Origin: Aridibaculum aurantiacum
GTDB taxonomy: Bacteria; Bacteroidota; Bacteroidia; Chitinophagales; Chitinophagaceae
NCBI RefSeq assembly: GCF_017355875.1
Contig: NZ_JAFEWC010000002.1
Span: 186,001-250,000 of the forward strand
DNA: 64,000 nt
Reading direction: 5' to 3'
A program made the position numbers and the translations under genes. A model generated the notes under the pieces. The model was not told the origin of the DNA and did not search any database. It worked only from the letters and a program-made list of their open reading frames with translations. This document shows, piece by piece, positions 1 to 8,422 of the stretch. Position 1 is the stretch's first letter. Every line of letters starts with the position of its first letter.

Positions 1-437
1 TTCGTCGTTACCATAGCTTACTGATTGGTGAGCGTACTGCCGAGCAGATTAAAATCCAGATAGGTGCGGCTATGAAAGATCTTGATAACCCACCAGATGA
101 TATTCCTGTGAACGGTCGTGACCTTGTGACCGGTATTCCTAAACAAATCATGGTTAGCTACCAGGAAGTAGCAGAAGCTTTGGATAAGAGCATCTTCAAA
201 ATAGAAGAAGCTATTTTGAAAGCATTGGAAACTACACCTCCTGAGCTGGCTGCAGATATTTACCGCCGTGGTTTGTACCTGACAGGTGGTGGAGCTTTGC
301 TTCGCGGGCTGGATAAGCGTTTGAGCCAAAAGATCAAACTTCCTGTACACGTAGCCGACGATCCGCTTAAGAGCGTAGTTCGTGGTACAGGTATAGCGCT
401 AAAGAACTACCAGCGTTTTCCATTTATCATGAGATAA
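1..437 (+). CDS. mreB: Rod shape-determining protein MreB, C-terminal part (5' end outside window)
   Basis: This is the last ~145 codons of the bacterial actin homologue that polymerises under the inner membrane and directs lateral wall synthesis. The reading frame is open from base 3 and starts in the middle of the family motif LLIGERTAEQIKIQIGAA. Downstream are the late MreB landmarks: IPVNGRDLVTGIPK-like residues, the LKALETTPPELAADI stretch, the GGGALLRGLDKRL nucleotide-binding loop and the C-terminal VVRGTGIALKN. The stop lies 76 bases before mreC, and the gene order mreB-mreC-mreD-PBP2-rodA supports the call. The ATG at 72 is internal and is not the start. Confidence 0.97.
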   Translation, partial: RRYHSLLIGERTAEQIKIQIGAAMKDLDNPPDDIPVNGRDLVTGIPKQIMVSYQEVAEALDKSIFKIEEAILKALETTPPELAADIYRRGLYLTGGGALLRGLDKRLSQKIKLPVHVADDPLKSVVRGTGIALKNYQRFPFIMR

Positions 438-452
438 TCTTGTTGAAAATAT

Positions 453-490
453 AAATCCGAAATGCGGACGCCTGTTCGTTTTTCGGATTT
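453..490 (+). other. Inverted repeat between mreB and mreC
   Basis: AAATCCGA (453-460) pairs with TCGGATTT (483-490) around a 22-base loop and is followed by a modestly T-rich stretch. It could be a weak terminator or processing hairpin that lowers mreC/mreD expression relative to mreB. The long loop and poor T-run make full termination unlikely. Confidence 0.35.
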
Positions 491-513
491 TCAATTTCTA
501 AACTTCCTCCCTA

Positions 514-1365
514 GTGCGTAATATATTTCTCTTCATCAGAAGATACTTCACTTTCCTCTTCTTCCTGGTGTTGCAGATTTTATCTATTACTCTTATTGTA
601 AAATACAATCCTTCGCAACAGGCTGCATATGCAGGTGTGGCGAACGAGGTTACCGGCTGGATCAACCTTCAGTACAACAAGGTTCAATATTATTTTCACC
701 TGAAAGAGGCGAACAAACAGCTGTCGCAGGAGAATGCTCAATTGCGCAACATGCTGGGGCTAAACTTCGAAAGTCCTGACAGTACAAGAATTACTGTGCT
801 GGATAGCCTGGTACGGGATACAGTTGGAAGGATGCGTAAGTTTATGTGGCTTCCATCTAAAGTGGTAAGCAATACAGTAAGTTCTCAAACCAATTACCTT
901 ACACTGCATCGTGGTGCTAACCAGGGTATAAAAAAGGATATGTCGGTTATTGGTCCCAATGGTGTGGTAGGAACGGTAGTGGAGGTTAGTGAAAATTATG
1001 CTTTGGTGATGAGTTTGCTGCACCGCAACAGCACCGTTAGCTCAATGCTGAAAAAAGGAAATATTGCTGGTAAAGTGGATTGGGACGGGCAGGATCCAAA
1101 CTTCCTGACGCTTCACAACATTCCAAAGAGTGCCGAAGTAGCCAAAGGCGATTCAGTTGTAACCAGTACTTACTCAGCCAATTTTCCACCTAACATAATG
1201 GTAGGAACAGTGCATTCAATAGAAGCTGATCCGAGTAGCAACTTTGTGACCATCAAATTGAGAACGGCAACGAATTTCTTTAGCATTCAATATGTAAATG
1301 TGGTAGAGAACGTACAGTGGGAAGAACAACGCAGGCTGGAGGCTGCTATGCAAAAAACCAAATGA
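514..1365 (+). CDS. mreC: Rod shape-determining protein MreC
   Basis: MreC links cytoplasmic MreB/MreD to the periplasmic PBP2-RodA wall synthase. The 283-residue protein has the family layout: a short cytoplasmic N-terminus, one membrane anchor at about residues 8-30, a coiled coil at about 58-82 (KEANKQLSQENAQLRNML), then the two-barrel periplasmic domain with the typical LHRGANQGIKKDMSVIGPNG and VVG(T)V motifs. The start is a GTG at 514, because no upstream ATG is in frame. The stop TGA overlaps the mreD start (ATGA), which implies translational coupling. Confidence 0.95.
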   Translation: MRNIFLFIRRYFTFLFFLVLQILSITLIVKYNPSQQAAYAGVANEVTGWINLQYNKVQYYFHLKEANKQLSQENAQLRNMLGLNFESPDSTRITVLDSLVRDTVGRMRKFMWLPSKVVSNTVSSQTNYLTLHRGANQGIKKDMSVIGPNGVVGTVVEVSENYALVMSLLHRNSTVSSMLKKGNIAGKVDWDGQDPNFLTLHNIPKSAEVAKGDSVVTSTYSANFPPNIMVGTVHSIEADPSSNFVTIKLRTATNFFSIQYVNVVENVQWEEQRRLEAAMQKTK

Positions 1366-1895
1366 GCCAGCTAGTTAGAAATATCATCCGTTTTATCGTT
1401 TTCATCCTGATACAGGTGTACGTGCTCAACGAGATACCACCGTTGCACCAGTTCATTACACCCTACCTATACTTCTTATTCATTCTGTGGCTGCCTTTCA
1501 ATATTTCCAGGTTTGGATTGCTGTTGGTATCATTCCTGTTTGGTCTTTCGCTCGATTATTTTACCGGGCGATTGGGATTGCATTCCGCACCTTGTGTGCT
1601 GATAGCGTACCTGCGTCCTTTTCTTATCAACCTCCTCATTTCGCAGGAAGGTCAAGAACTGAACTATGCTGAACCATCTGTAAAAAGTTTAGGCTGGGCG
1701 CCTTATTTCCTGTACGTGCTGGTGCTCACATTTCTGCACCACAGCTACCTGGTATTTATACAATGGATGGAGTTCGGAAACATCATCTTCTTCCTTGGTA
1801 AAGTCACAGCTACTACTGCTGTAAGTTTCCTGCTAATCTTCATTGCCGAAATGCTGTTCTTCCGCAAGCAAAAGTTTAGAACGAACACAGCTTAG
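1362..1895 (+). CDS. mreD: Rod shape-determining protein MreD
   Basis: A 177-residue integral membrane protein of about five or six helices, the usual size and topology of MreD, which partners MreC in the elongasome. The start is placed at ATG 1362, giving MSQLVRNIIRF. It overlaps the mreC stop by the four bases ATGA and fits the family N-terminus better than the in-frame ATG at 1317, which lies inside mreC. MreD sequences diverge widely, so the call rests on hydrophobicity, length and operon position together. A gap of 210 bases follows before PBP2. Confidence 0.9.
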   Translation: MSQLVRNIIRFIVFILIQVYVLNEIPPLHQFITPYLYFLFILWLPFNISRFGLLLVSFLFGLSLDYFTGRLGLHSAPCVLIAYLRPFLINLLISQEGQELNYAEPSVKSLGWAPYFLYVLVLTFLHHSYLVFIQWMEFGNIIFFLGKVTATTAVSFLLIFIAEMLFFRKQKFRTNTA

Positions 1896-2105
1896 GCAGC
1901 TAATTCATGTAAAAAGTAGAGCAGCAAAAACCTGCTGCTTGTGCTTTATTAACACCGGATTGTCTGCTAGATAAAACAGATGCAGAAATGCACATCATTG
2001 TTAACAACATTTAAGGAGTAATAACAGAGAGAAATGATATGTCTAACTACAATTCATGCATTTTTGCAGTATCATTTCTATATCTAAAGTAACACCATAG
2101 GCGAC

Positions 2106-4193
2106 ATGCCGTCATTCAATCAATCGAGGAAGAGGGTTATCCAGTTTATTTTCATTGCGGTTTTTTCAGTCATGATCATCCAGCTGTTCAACCTGCAGGT
2201 GCTTACCAGCAAGTATGCTTCGCTGGCAATGGATAATGCTGTTTACAAGAAGATCGTATACCCTAGCCGCGGTGTTATTTACGACCGTAAAAAGCGTCCC
2301 ATTCTTGATAATATTGCACGCTTCGACCTTACTGTTACTCCGTTTCAGGTAAAAGGTGTTGACACGTTTGCTTTATGTAACATCCTGCAAATAGATACCG
2401 CCGAGTTCAGGAAAAGGATGATAACATCTATCATCAAAAATGGCCGCTATCGCCCAAGCGTGTTTGAACCACTGGTAGCCCCGGCGCTTCAAGCTAAGCT
2501 GGATGAGAACATGTACAAGTTCCCGGGATTTGACCTTACTGAACGACCTATCAGGACCTATCCTTATAAATCAGCTGCACACGTATTAGGTTATGTGGCT
2601 GAAGTTGATACAGCCATCATCCGTAAATCCGGTTACTTCTACCAAATGGGCGATTACATAGGTCGTGCAGGTTTGGAAGCTACCTACGAAAAAGTGTTGA
2701 TGGGGCAGCGGGGTATAAAATACCTGATCAAGGACAACAAGAACAGGATACAAGGTAGCTATGAAAAAGGAATTTTTGATACTGCTGCTGTTGCAGGCCG
2801 TAATCTTTATTCCAGTATAGATATCGAATTGCAGCAATTGGCAGAAAAGCTGTTCACCAATAAAATAGGTGGTGTTGTAGCCATCAATCCTAAAACAGGT
2901 GGAATTCTGGCTATGGCTTCAGGCCCATCTTACGATCCCAACGATCTTGCAGGGGCACAATTCAGGAAAAACTGGGGTAGAATGGCGCTGGATACAGCAC
3001 GTCCTCTTTATAATCGTGCAATTAAAGGTCAATACCCGCCGGGATCTACCTTCAAACCTCTGGGCGCTTTGGTCGCACTTGACCAAAAACTTATTACGCC
3101 ATCTTTTGGCTATGGTTGTGGCGGTGCCTACTTCCAATGTGGCCGACCTGTAAAATGTACACACGCCGGTGGTGGACACGCTGCTAACCTACGTGCTGCA
3201 TTGGCAAACTCCTGCAACTCGTATTTCGTTCACATATTCAGGATGGCTGTTGATAATCGCCAGTATGCTAATACCACCATGGGCTACCTGAAGTGGAAGG
3301 AATACATGAACGCATTTGGCCTTGGTGTAAGGCTGGGCGTGGATCTTCCAAGTGAAGACTATGCAAGTATCCCGGATACAAGCCGCTACAACCGCGATTT
3401 TGGCGGCAGCCGCAGGTGGAACAGCTGTAACATTGTGACCCTTGGTATTGGCCAGGATCGTATGACGAGCACACCACTGCAGCTGGCTAATGCCATGTGC
3501 CTGATTGCAAACAAAGGCTACTACTACACACCACACCTCATAGATAGCATCCAGAACGAAACTATTGAAGACACAGCATTTCTTGCCAAATACCGTAAGC
3601 GCCACGATGTAACACACATTGCCGACTCCACCTACGAAATAGTACAGCTGGGTATGCAGGATGTGGTTACCCATGGTACTGCCCGCAATGCAATGATCCA
3701 AGGTATAGATGTATGTGGTAAAACAGGTACAGCACAAAACCCGCACGGTAAGAACCACTCCTTGTTCGTGGCTTTTGCCCCGCGTAAAGACCCAAAAATC
3801 GCAATTGCTGTTATTGTAGAGAATTCAGGTTACGGATCTACCTGGGCTTCACCTATAGCTGCACTTATGATGGAGAAATACCTTACGGACTCAATTTCTG
3901 ACAGGCGTAAACCCGAGGTAGAACGCATTTCAAAAGCAGACCTTATACCTGCAGCAATAAAAAAATGGTATTTCGTGAAAGATTCTATTCGGCAGGCAAA
4001 GCTGGCTCGCCTGAACAAGCAGGCAGAGGTAGTGAATGTGCAGATAGAAGCACCACCAGCACCAAGCAAGAAAACTACATTCGACCCTGAGGCAGAACCA
4101 AACAGGAAAGACTCAGGCGATATCAATACCGACAGAACACCGATGATGCTGCCTGATAACCGTAAAAACAAAAGAGATACAACCCGTCCATGA
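2106..4193 (+). CDS. mrdA: Penicillin-binding protein 2 (peptidoglycan transpeptidase of the elongasome)
   Basis: A class B PBP that cross-links new peptidoglycan during cell elongation, working with the glycosyltransferase RodA. The 695-residue protein has an N-terminal anchor (about residues 10-30), a pedestal/dimerisation domain with the RGVIYDRKKRPIL motif, and a transpeptidase domain. The active-site motifs are complete: STFK with nucleophile Ser314, SCN at 369-371 and KTGT starting at Lys539. After the catalytic domain there is an extra charged, Pro-rich tail of about 90 residues, common in Bacteroidota PBP2. Its stop overlaps the rodA start by ATGA. Confidence 0.96.
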   Translation: MPSFNQSRKRVIQFIFIAVFSVMIIQLFNLQVLTSKYASLAMDNAVYKKIVYPSRGVIYDRKKRPILDNIARFDLTVTPFQVKGVDTFALCNILQIDTAEFRKRMITSIIKNGRYRPSVFEPLVAPALQAKLDENMYKFPGFDLTERPIRTYPYKSAAHVLGYVAEVDTAIIRKSGYFYQMGDYIGRAGLEATYEKVLMGQRGIKYLIKDNKNRIQGSYEKGIFDTAAVAGRNLYSSIDIELQQLAEKLFTNKIGGVVAINPKTGGILAMASGPSYDPNDLAGAQFRKNWGRMALDTARPLYNRAIKGQYPPGSTFKPLGALVALDQKLITPSFGYGCGGAYFQCGRPVKCTHAGGGHAANLRAALANSCNSYFVHIFRMAVDNRQYANTTMGYLKWKEYMNAFGLGVRLGVDLPSEDYASIPDTSRYNRDFGGSRRWNSCNIVTLGIGQDRMTSTPLQLANAMCLIANKGYYYTPHLIDSIQNETIEDTAFLAKYRKRHDVTHIADSTYEIVQLGMQDVVTHGTARNAMIQGIDVCGKTGTAQNPHGKNHSLFVAFAPRKDPKIAIAVIVENSGYGSTWASPIAALMMEKYLTDSISDRRKPEVERISKADLIPAAIKKWYFVKDSIRQAKLARLNKQAEVVNVQIEAPPAPSKKTTFDPEAEPNRKDSGDINTDRTPMMLPDNRKNKRDTTRP

Positions 4194-5539
4194 GTAACCA
4201 GAACCATATTTCCAAAGGCATCGACTGGAGTATGATCTGGTTGTACATCGCCTTAGTCACCATCGGCCTGTTCATGATTTTTGCAAATGAATACAAAGAA
4301 GGTGAAAGCATCCTGGAACCTATTCTAAACCAAAGCAAAGATTACGGTAAGCAGGTACTGTGGGTTGGTATCTGTACGGTTCTGGCCATTTTCATTTTAC
4401 TAACCGACAGTAAATTCTTTACAGCCACCGCCAATTTATGGTATGGCTTCGGTATCCTGTTGTGTATACTCGCACTGATTATAGGTACAGAGGTCAAAGG
4501 TTCAAAATCATGGATTGTCTTAGGAGGATTCCGTTTACAGCCATCGGAGCTTTCCAAAGTTTTTACCTGTTTGGCTTTAGCCAAATATATCAGCCGGCAA
4601 GAAACAGAGTTCAGTAAAACCAGTGCCCAGATAATAGGAGGTGCTATAGCTTTATTACCCGCAATCATCACCGTGGCTCAGAACGAAACAGGTCTTGCAC
4701 TTGTGTATTTCTCGTTCTTCCTGGTAATGTACAGGGAAGGATTACCACCATTCATCCTCATTGCCGGAGCATCCATCGGTATTCTTGTTATCCTGTCGCT
4801 CATATTATCTCCCGAAGTCCTGATGATTTCTTTTGGGATAACGGCCTTCCTCGCAATTCTTCTATTGCGCCGCCAATTCAGGCGCAATCGCTGGCTGTTG
4901 TGGATCATCCTGGGAGCATGGGCTTTTGCCAATTTTATATCAGCTTTTGCCATACCGTATGCTATTCATACTATGATGAAGCCTTACCAGCGCGACCGCA
5001 TCTACAGCCTGGTAGGTAAACCATATGTACCACAAGACGCAGCAGAACAAGCTGAACTGGAGCAGCAAAGGGCAAAAACGAAAGGCAAACAGCAGAACCA
5101 GAGCGAGTACAATGTTATCCAGTCTAAGATAGCCATTGGTTCGGGCGGTGTATTGGGTAAAGGATATTTAAAAGGCACCCAAACCAGGTACGATTTTGTG
5201 CCCGAACAGCGGACCGATTTCATCTTCTGCACCATTGGCGAGGGCTTTGGATTTTTAGGAAGCGTCATATTCCTGGGGCTCTACGCCATCCTCCTCTTCC
5301 GGATGGTGGTGATAGCCGAGCGACAGCGAAGCACCTTTAGCCGGGTGTACTCGTATGGTGTCGCCAGCATCTACTTCTTCCACATCGCCATCAACATATG
5401 TATGACCATTGGTCTTGCGCCGGTGATTGGGATCCCGCTTCCGCTCATAAGTTATGGCGGTTCATCATTGCTTACCTTTACCATTCTTCTGTTCATCATG
5501 ATCCGCTTGGATGCCGACAGGCAAATGGTGTTGCGGTAA
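4190..5539 (+). CDS. rodA: Rod shape-determining protein RodA (SEDS peptidoglycan glycosyltransferase)
   Basis: A polytopic SEDS-family enzyme that polymerises lipid II into glycan strands and forms the elongation synthase with PBP2. At 449 residues it is longer than the ~370 of E. coli RodA because of a hydrophilic insertion (about residues 285-310, rich in E, Q and K) in the large extracellular loop, as often seen in Bacteroidota. Family motifs visible are GSKSWIVLGGFRLQPSEL-like residues, QNETGLALVYF, TDFIFCTIGEGFGF and the C-terminal IPLPLISYGGSS. The ATG overlaps the PBP2 stop codon. Confidence 0.95.
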   Translation: MSNQNHISKGIDWSMIWLYIALVTIGLFMIFANEYKEGESILEPILNQSKDYGKQVLWVGICTVLAIFILLTDSKFFTATANLWYGFGILLCILALIIGTEVKGSKSWIVLGGFRLQPSELSKVFTCLALAKYISRQETEFSKTSAQIIGGAIALLPAIITVAQNETGLALVYFSFFLVMYREGLPPFILIAGASIGILVILSLILSPEVLMISFGITAFLAILLLRRQFRRNRWLLWIILGAWAFANFISAFAIPYAIHTMMKPYQRDRIYSLVGKPYVPQDAAEQAELEQQRAKTKGKQQNQSEYNVIQSKIAIGSGGVLGKGYLKGTQTRYDFVPEQRTDFIFCTIGEGFGFLGSVIFLGLYAILLFRMVVIAERQRSTFSRVYSYGVASIYFFHIAINICMTIGLAPVIGIPLPLISYGGSSLLTFTILLFIMIRLDADRQMVLR

Positions 5540-5575
5540 GATTTTTATGGTACCAGCATTGGTTCACTGATTAAA

Positions 5576-5592
5576 CATCCGTTGCGTCGCAC
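5576..5592. repeat. 17-base sequence repeated upstream of carB
   Basis: The 17-mer CATCCGTTGCGTCGCAC in the rodA / MBL-hydrolase gap recurs exactly at 40905-40921, just upstream of carB. It may be a member of a dispersed intergenic repeat, or coincidence; only two copies are seen in the window. Confidence 0.4.
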
Positions 5593-5667
5593 TCTTGTGC
5601 CTTAGTGCCTTGGGCATCTACAGGGGCATAAGCAGAGCGATCTGCTGCATAATCACATATTGATAAT

Positions 5668-6417
5668 ATGAAGATCATCCCACTTTCTGAAGGCTCATTC
5701 ACCATCGATAAAACCAAAGTTTTTGTTCCTTACGAAGAAGACCAGCACCAACTGAATGACAGACCTACTGGTAGCTTGCTGGTGGAGGTGCAGCCATTTT
5801 TAGTCGTTACCAGCAAAGACGTGCTGCTGTTGGATACTGGTCTTGGCTTTAGTAAAAATGGCAGCCTGCAAATACATGACAATCTTCGGCAGCATGGTTA
5901 CGAGCCGGCGCATATTAGCAAGGTGCTGATGACCCACCTGCACAAGGATCATGCTGGCGGTGTTAGCTTCAAAGACCGGTTGGGACATTATTCTTTAGCC
6001 TTTCCACAAGCAATCTATTATGTGCAGCGGCAAGAGCTGGATTATGCTTTTGAAACAGGCTTCCCATCGTTCATGACAGATGAGATCGACATGCTGCAGA
6101 ATAATTCGCGGGTGGTGCTTTTGGAGGGAGATGGCACTATAGATAATTATATCCGTTACCAGCTTACCAGTGGACATAGCCCTTTTCACCAGGTATTTTG
6201 GATAGAGGAAGAAGGTGAAACAATATTTTTTGGAGGTGATGAAGCGCCGCAACTCGGGCAAATGCGCCGTAGTGTAATTGCCAAATACGATCATGATGGG
6301 CGCAGGGCTAATGATCTTCGCAAGCAGTGGTGGGAGCAGGGGCAACAAGAAAATTGGAAGTTCCTCTTTTACCACGATGTAAAGCGGCCTGTATGGCCTG
6401 AGGAGGCTGTAAGTTAA
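5668..6417 (+). CDS. MBL-fold metallo-hydrolase
   Basis: A 249-residue metallo-beta-lactamase-fold hydrolase. The zinc-binding signature HxHxDH is seen as THLHKDHAGG, preceded by LLDTGLG (strand before the metal site) and followed by TSGHSPFHQVF (third metal histidine) and GGDEAPQ (bridging Asp). There is no signal peptide, so it is probably cytoplasmic. The substrate cannot be told from the sequence: the superfamily includes lactonases, glyoxalases and phosphodiesterases, and the layout with GHSPFHQ resembles the quorum-quenching-lactonase-like branch only in general. It stands alone between rodA and a convergent operon. Confidence 0.85.
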   Translation: MKIIPLSEGSFTIDKTKVFVPYEEDQHQLNDRPTGSLLVEVQPFLVVTSKDVLLLDTGLGFSKNGSLQIHDNLRQHGYEPAHISKVLMTHLHKDHAGGVSFKDRLGHYSLAFPQAIYYVQRQELDYAFETGFPSFMTDEIDMLQNNSRVVLLEGDGTIDNYIRYQLTSGHSPFHQVFWIEEEGETIFFGGDEAPQLGQMRRSVIAKYDHDGRRANDLRKQWWEQGQQENWKFLFYHDVKRPVWPEEAVS

Positions 6418-6550
6418 GAGTACTGGCTTGAGAACAATTTTGAGAAGAAACCTAGTTGGTTTAGTATGGTATTAAAAAAAGCTGGCCGGCCCTGAAAAGA
6501 GCTGGCCGTTGCTAACCTATGAAAAACACCAAGTTTAAAATGAGGTGTAA

Positions 6551-6958
6551 TTAATTCTTAAATGGTTTGCCTCCACCGCGATTTCCTCTACGCTCCATTA
6601 GTTCCTTTCTCAGCATATCGCGGAAGTTCTTATCTGCCTGGAATAGCTTATTTACCCGCTGATCGTTTCCTAAAACTTTCTTGAACTCCGGCTTGTACTT
6701 CTTCCTGATGTTTACCACCTTTTCTTCCAGTTCTATTTCGTCATTTCTCGTAGAACGCCTGGTGGCTATTATTTCCTGCTTGTAGTTGTTGAAAACCGGC
6801 CAAAATTTCTGTGCTTCATCTGGTGTTAGACCCAGCTCCTTGGTAAGAAAAGCTATTTGAACTGCTTCTGCTTTGTTCCTACCATCATCAGGTTGAGCAA
6901 AACAAATATAACTAAGGTTAGTAATAAATGCCAGTAATATAAATAATTTTTTTTTCAT
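6551..6958 (-). CDS. Small secreted helical protein of an ECF sigma operon (CpxP/Spy-like in style)
   Basis: A 135-residue protein with a cleavable signal peptide (about residues 1-21, ending CFAQ) and then an all-helical, highly charged mature part. The sequence LGLTPDEAQKFWPVFNNY is the form typical of Bacteroidota periplasmic proteins that follow ECF sigma genes and are often labelled 'periplasmic heavy-metal sensor' or Spy-like. It ends in basic GNRGGGKPFKN. It lies 11 bases after the anti-sigma-like gene and probably shares its mRNA. A role in sensing or chaperoning in the periplasm is inferred from position and helical character only; the LTxxQ motif of true Spy/CpxP is not obvious. Confidence 0.7.
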   Translation of the reverse strand: MKKKLFILLAFITNLSYICFAQPDDGRNKAEAVQIAFLTKELGLTPDEAQKFWPVFNNYKQEIIATRRSTRNDEIELEEKVVNIRKKYKPEFKKVLGNDQRVNKLFQADKNFRDMLRKELMERRGNRGGGKPFKN

Positions 6959-6969
6959 ATTTGGAAGGT

Positions 6970-7731
6970 TTAGATACCGCCTTTAGCGGCTGCTCTTGGT
7001 TCAGAATATTGTTGTAAGAATTGCTGCAGATCTTCATCGCTCAATTCCTTGATTACTTCGTTTAAATCCATCTCATCTATAGGTAACAAGTAGCTGCTAT
7101 AGTTGGTGTTAAGCGTAGTTGAATGCGCCTGCAAGTACTCTACTATTTCCTCGTCAGTAAGTGCATCTAAAGCAGCAGAAATATTTCCTATTGTATTAGT
7201 TGCATTGCTGGCTGTACCGGTGGCTTCAGGCTTATCCAGGAATATATATGCTGATATAGCCATGATAGCAATAACCACTGCAGCAGCCAGGTATTGCATC
7301 ACACGTTTTACGCTATACATTTTCACCACCTTAGCCTGTACTTTAGGTGTCTTATCAACTTGTACATCCAGCTTGTCGAAATAAGCTGCTGGTGCAGAGT
7401 AAACCTGTTTTTTATTTAAGCCTACTAAAGCCGGGGCAATGGCCATTAGTTCTTCATCTACCTCATTGGTAGCGATAGCCTGCTGTTTCACTTTTGCCAG
7501 GATATTATCTGCCAGTCCATCAAAATAACCAGCCGGCGCTGAATAGGGGTCTTTGGTTATTGCTTCAAAATTGAAGGCTGCCTTTTCCTCGGATTGTAGC
7601 AAATGCATGATTGTACCAGGCAGCTCATCAAAATAAGTGGCTGGTACTGAATAAACCTGCATTGCTTGTAATTGAGCAAGTGCAGGTGCTATTTCAAGTA
7701 TTTCGGGTTGTATGTTATCTTTCTTCCACAT
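6970..7731 (-). CDS. Membrane-anchored anti-sigma-like protein with repeated YSxPAxYFDxL motifs
   Basis: A 253-residue protein with a soluble N-terminal region (1-143), one membrane helix (about 144-166) and a C-terminal region of about 85 residues. The N-terminal part carries the motif YSxPAxYFDxL three times, at 27-37, 63-73 and 111-121. The first and third copies are embedded in longer matching blocks (IAPAL..L...QVYSxPAxYFD, residues 14-37 and 98-121). No HxxxCxxC zinc motif of ZAS anti-sigma factors is present. Its place directly after an ECF sigma gene, with 42 bases between them, and its topology suggest it holds the sigma factor at the inner membrane; this is inference. Confidence 0.7.
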   Translation of the reverse strand: MWKKDNIQPEILEIAPALAQLQAMQVYSVPATYFDELPGTIMHLLQSEEKAAFNFEAITKDPYSAPAGYFDGLADNILAKVKQQAIATNEVDEELMAIAPALVGLNKKQVYSAPAAYFDKLDVQVDKTPKVQAKVVKMYSVKRVMQYLAAAVVIAIMAISAYIFLDKPEATGTASNATNTIGNISAALDALTDEEIVEYLQAHSTTLNTNYSSYLLPIDEMDLNEVIKELSDEDLQQFLQQYSEPRAAAKGGI

Positions 7732-7773
7732 AACTTTTCTAACCTACTTCTGACTTCATATTAGCATTAAGGT

Positions 7774-8319
7774 TTAACGATTGAGAATAAAATCCTCAAT
7801 TTTCTTGGCTGCATGATGGTAGCTGGCTTTCAAAGCTCCTTCGCTGGTTTCTAATACTCGACTCATTTCCTCGTACGGCATTTCGTCGTAATAGCGTAGC
7901 ATAAAAACAATTCGTTGCTTTTCAGGTAGTTGCTGAATGGCCAGTTGCAGTTTCCACTCTAATTTATTCGCATCAAAACCTTCGTCTGCCCTTATTTTAT
8001 TGCTCAGTCCACTCTCCATTTCATCAAAACTGGCTGCGGCTTTCCGCTTCTGCTGCTCCAGGAATGTTAAGCATTCGTTGGTAGCAATGCGGTAAAGCCA
8101 TGTGTACAACTGGCTGTCCTCTCTAAAGTTGCCGAGTGCATTCCAAACCTTTATGAAAACATTTTGGAGAACATCATTAGCATCATCATGAACAACTACC
8201 ATCCGGCGTATATGCCAGTAAAGCTTTTCCTGGTATTTTTTTATGATAGCAGTAAAAGCCTTTTCTTTCTGATCTGGTTGTTTAAACTGTAGAAGAAGCT
8301 CGCGATCGTCTTGATGCAT
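7774..8319 (-). CDS. RNA polymerase sigma factor, ECF subfamily
   Basis: A 181-residue sigma-70 family ECF factor. Region 2 is visible as the run around YWHIRRMVVVHDDANDVLQNVFIKVW, with the -10-recognition part FREDSQLYTWLYRIATNECL. Region 4 is seen as LPEKQRIVFMLRYYDEMPYEEMSRVLETSEGALKASYHHAAKKI, a helix-turn-helix that reads the -35 element. It is the first gene of a three-gene operon with the membrane anti-sigma-like protein and the secreted helical protein downstream, the usual layout of an envelope-signal ECF system. The target promoters are not known. Confidence 0.93.
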   Translation of the reverse strand: MHQDDRELLLQFKQPDQKEKAFTAIIKKYQEKLYWHIRRMVVVHDDANDVLQNVFIKVWNALGNFREDSQLYTWLYRIATNECLTFLEQQKRKAAASFDEMESGLSNKIRADEGFDANKLEWKLQLAIQQLPEKQRIVFMLRYYDEMPYEEMSRVLETSEGALKASYHHAAKKIEDFILNR

Positions 8320-8376
8320 GTAGATCCTTTAGTTGTAAAATTACACAATTGATTGGCGGATACTGTTGTAGAAACA

Positions 8377-8404
8377 AAAAAGCCATACCGCAGTATGGCT
8401 TTTC
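8377..8404 (-). terminator. Rho-independent terminator after galE
   Basis: AAAAGCCATAC / GTATGGCTTTT stem with a CGCA loop. On the minus strand the stem is followed by T-rich sequence just past the galE stop. The stem is symmetric and could act in both directions, but on the plus strand no gene ends here. Confidence 0.8.
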
Positions 8405-8422
8405 CAATATTATCCTGAAAAT

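Noticed and set aside
1317-1361. Upstream start of mreD
   Set aside because: The ATG lies within mreC; the ATGA overlap at 1362 gives the usual MreD N-terminus.
3189-3758. Antisense ORF of 189 residues inside the PBP2 gene
   Set aside because: It is the shadow of a strongly conserved gene and its Cys/His-rich translation resembles no protein.
6480-6510. GCTGGCCG repeats after the MBL hydrolase as a terminator
   Set aside because: They are mostly direct, not inverted, repeats; the possible stem is only five base pairs and no T-run follows.
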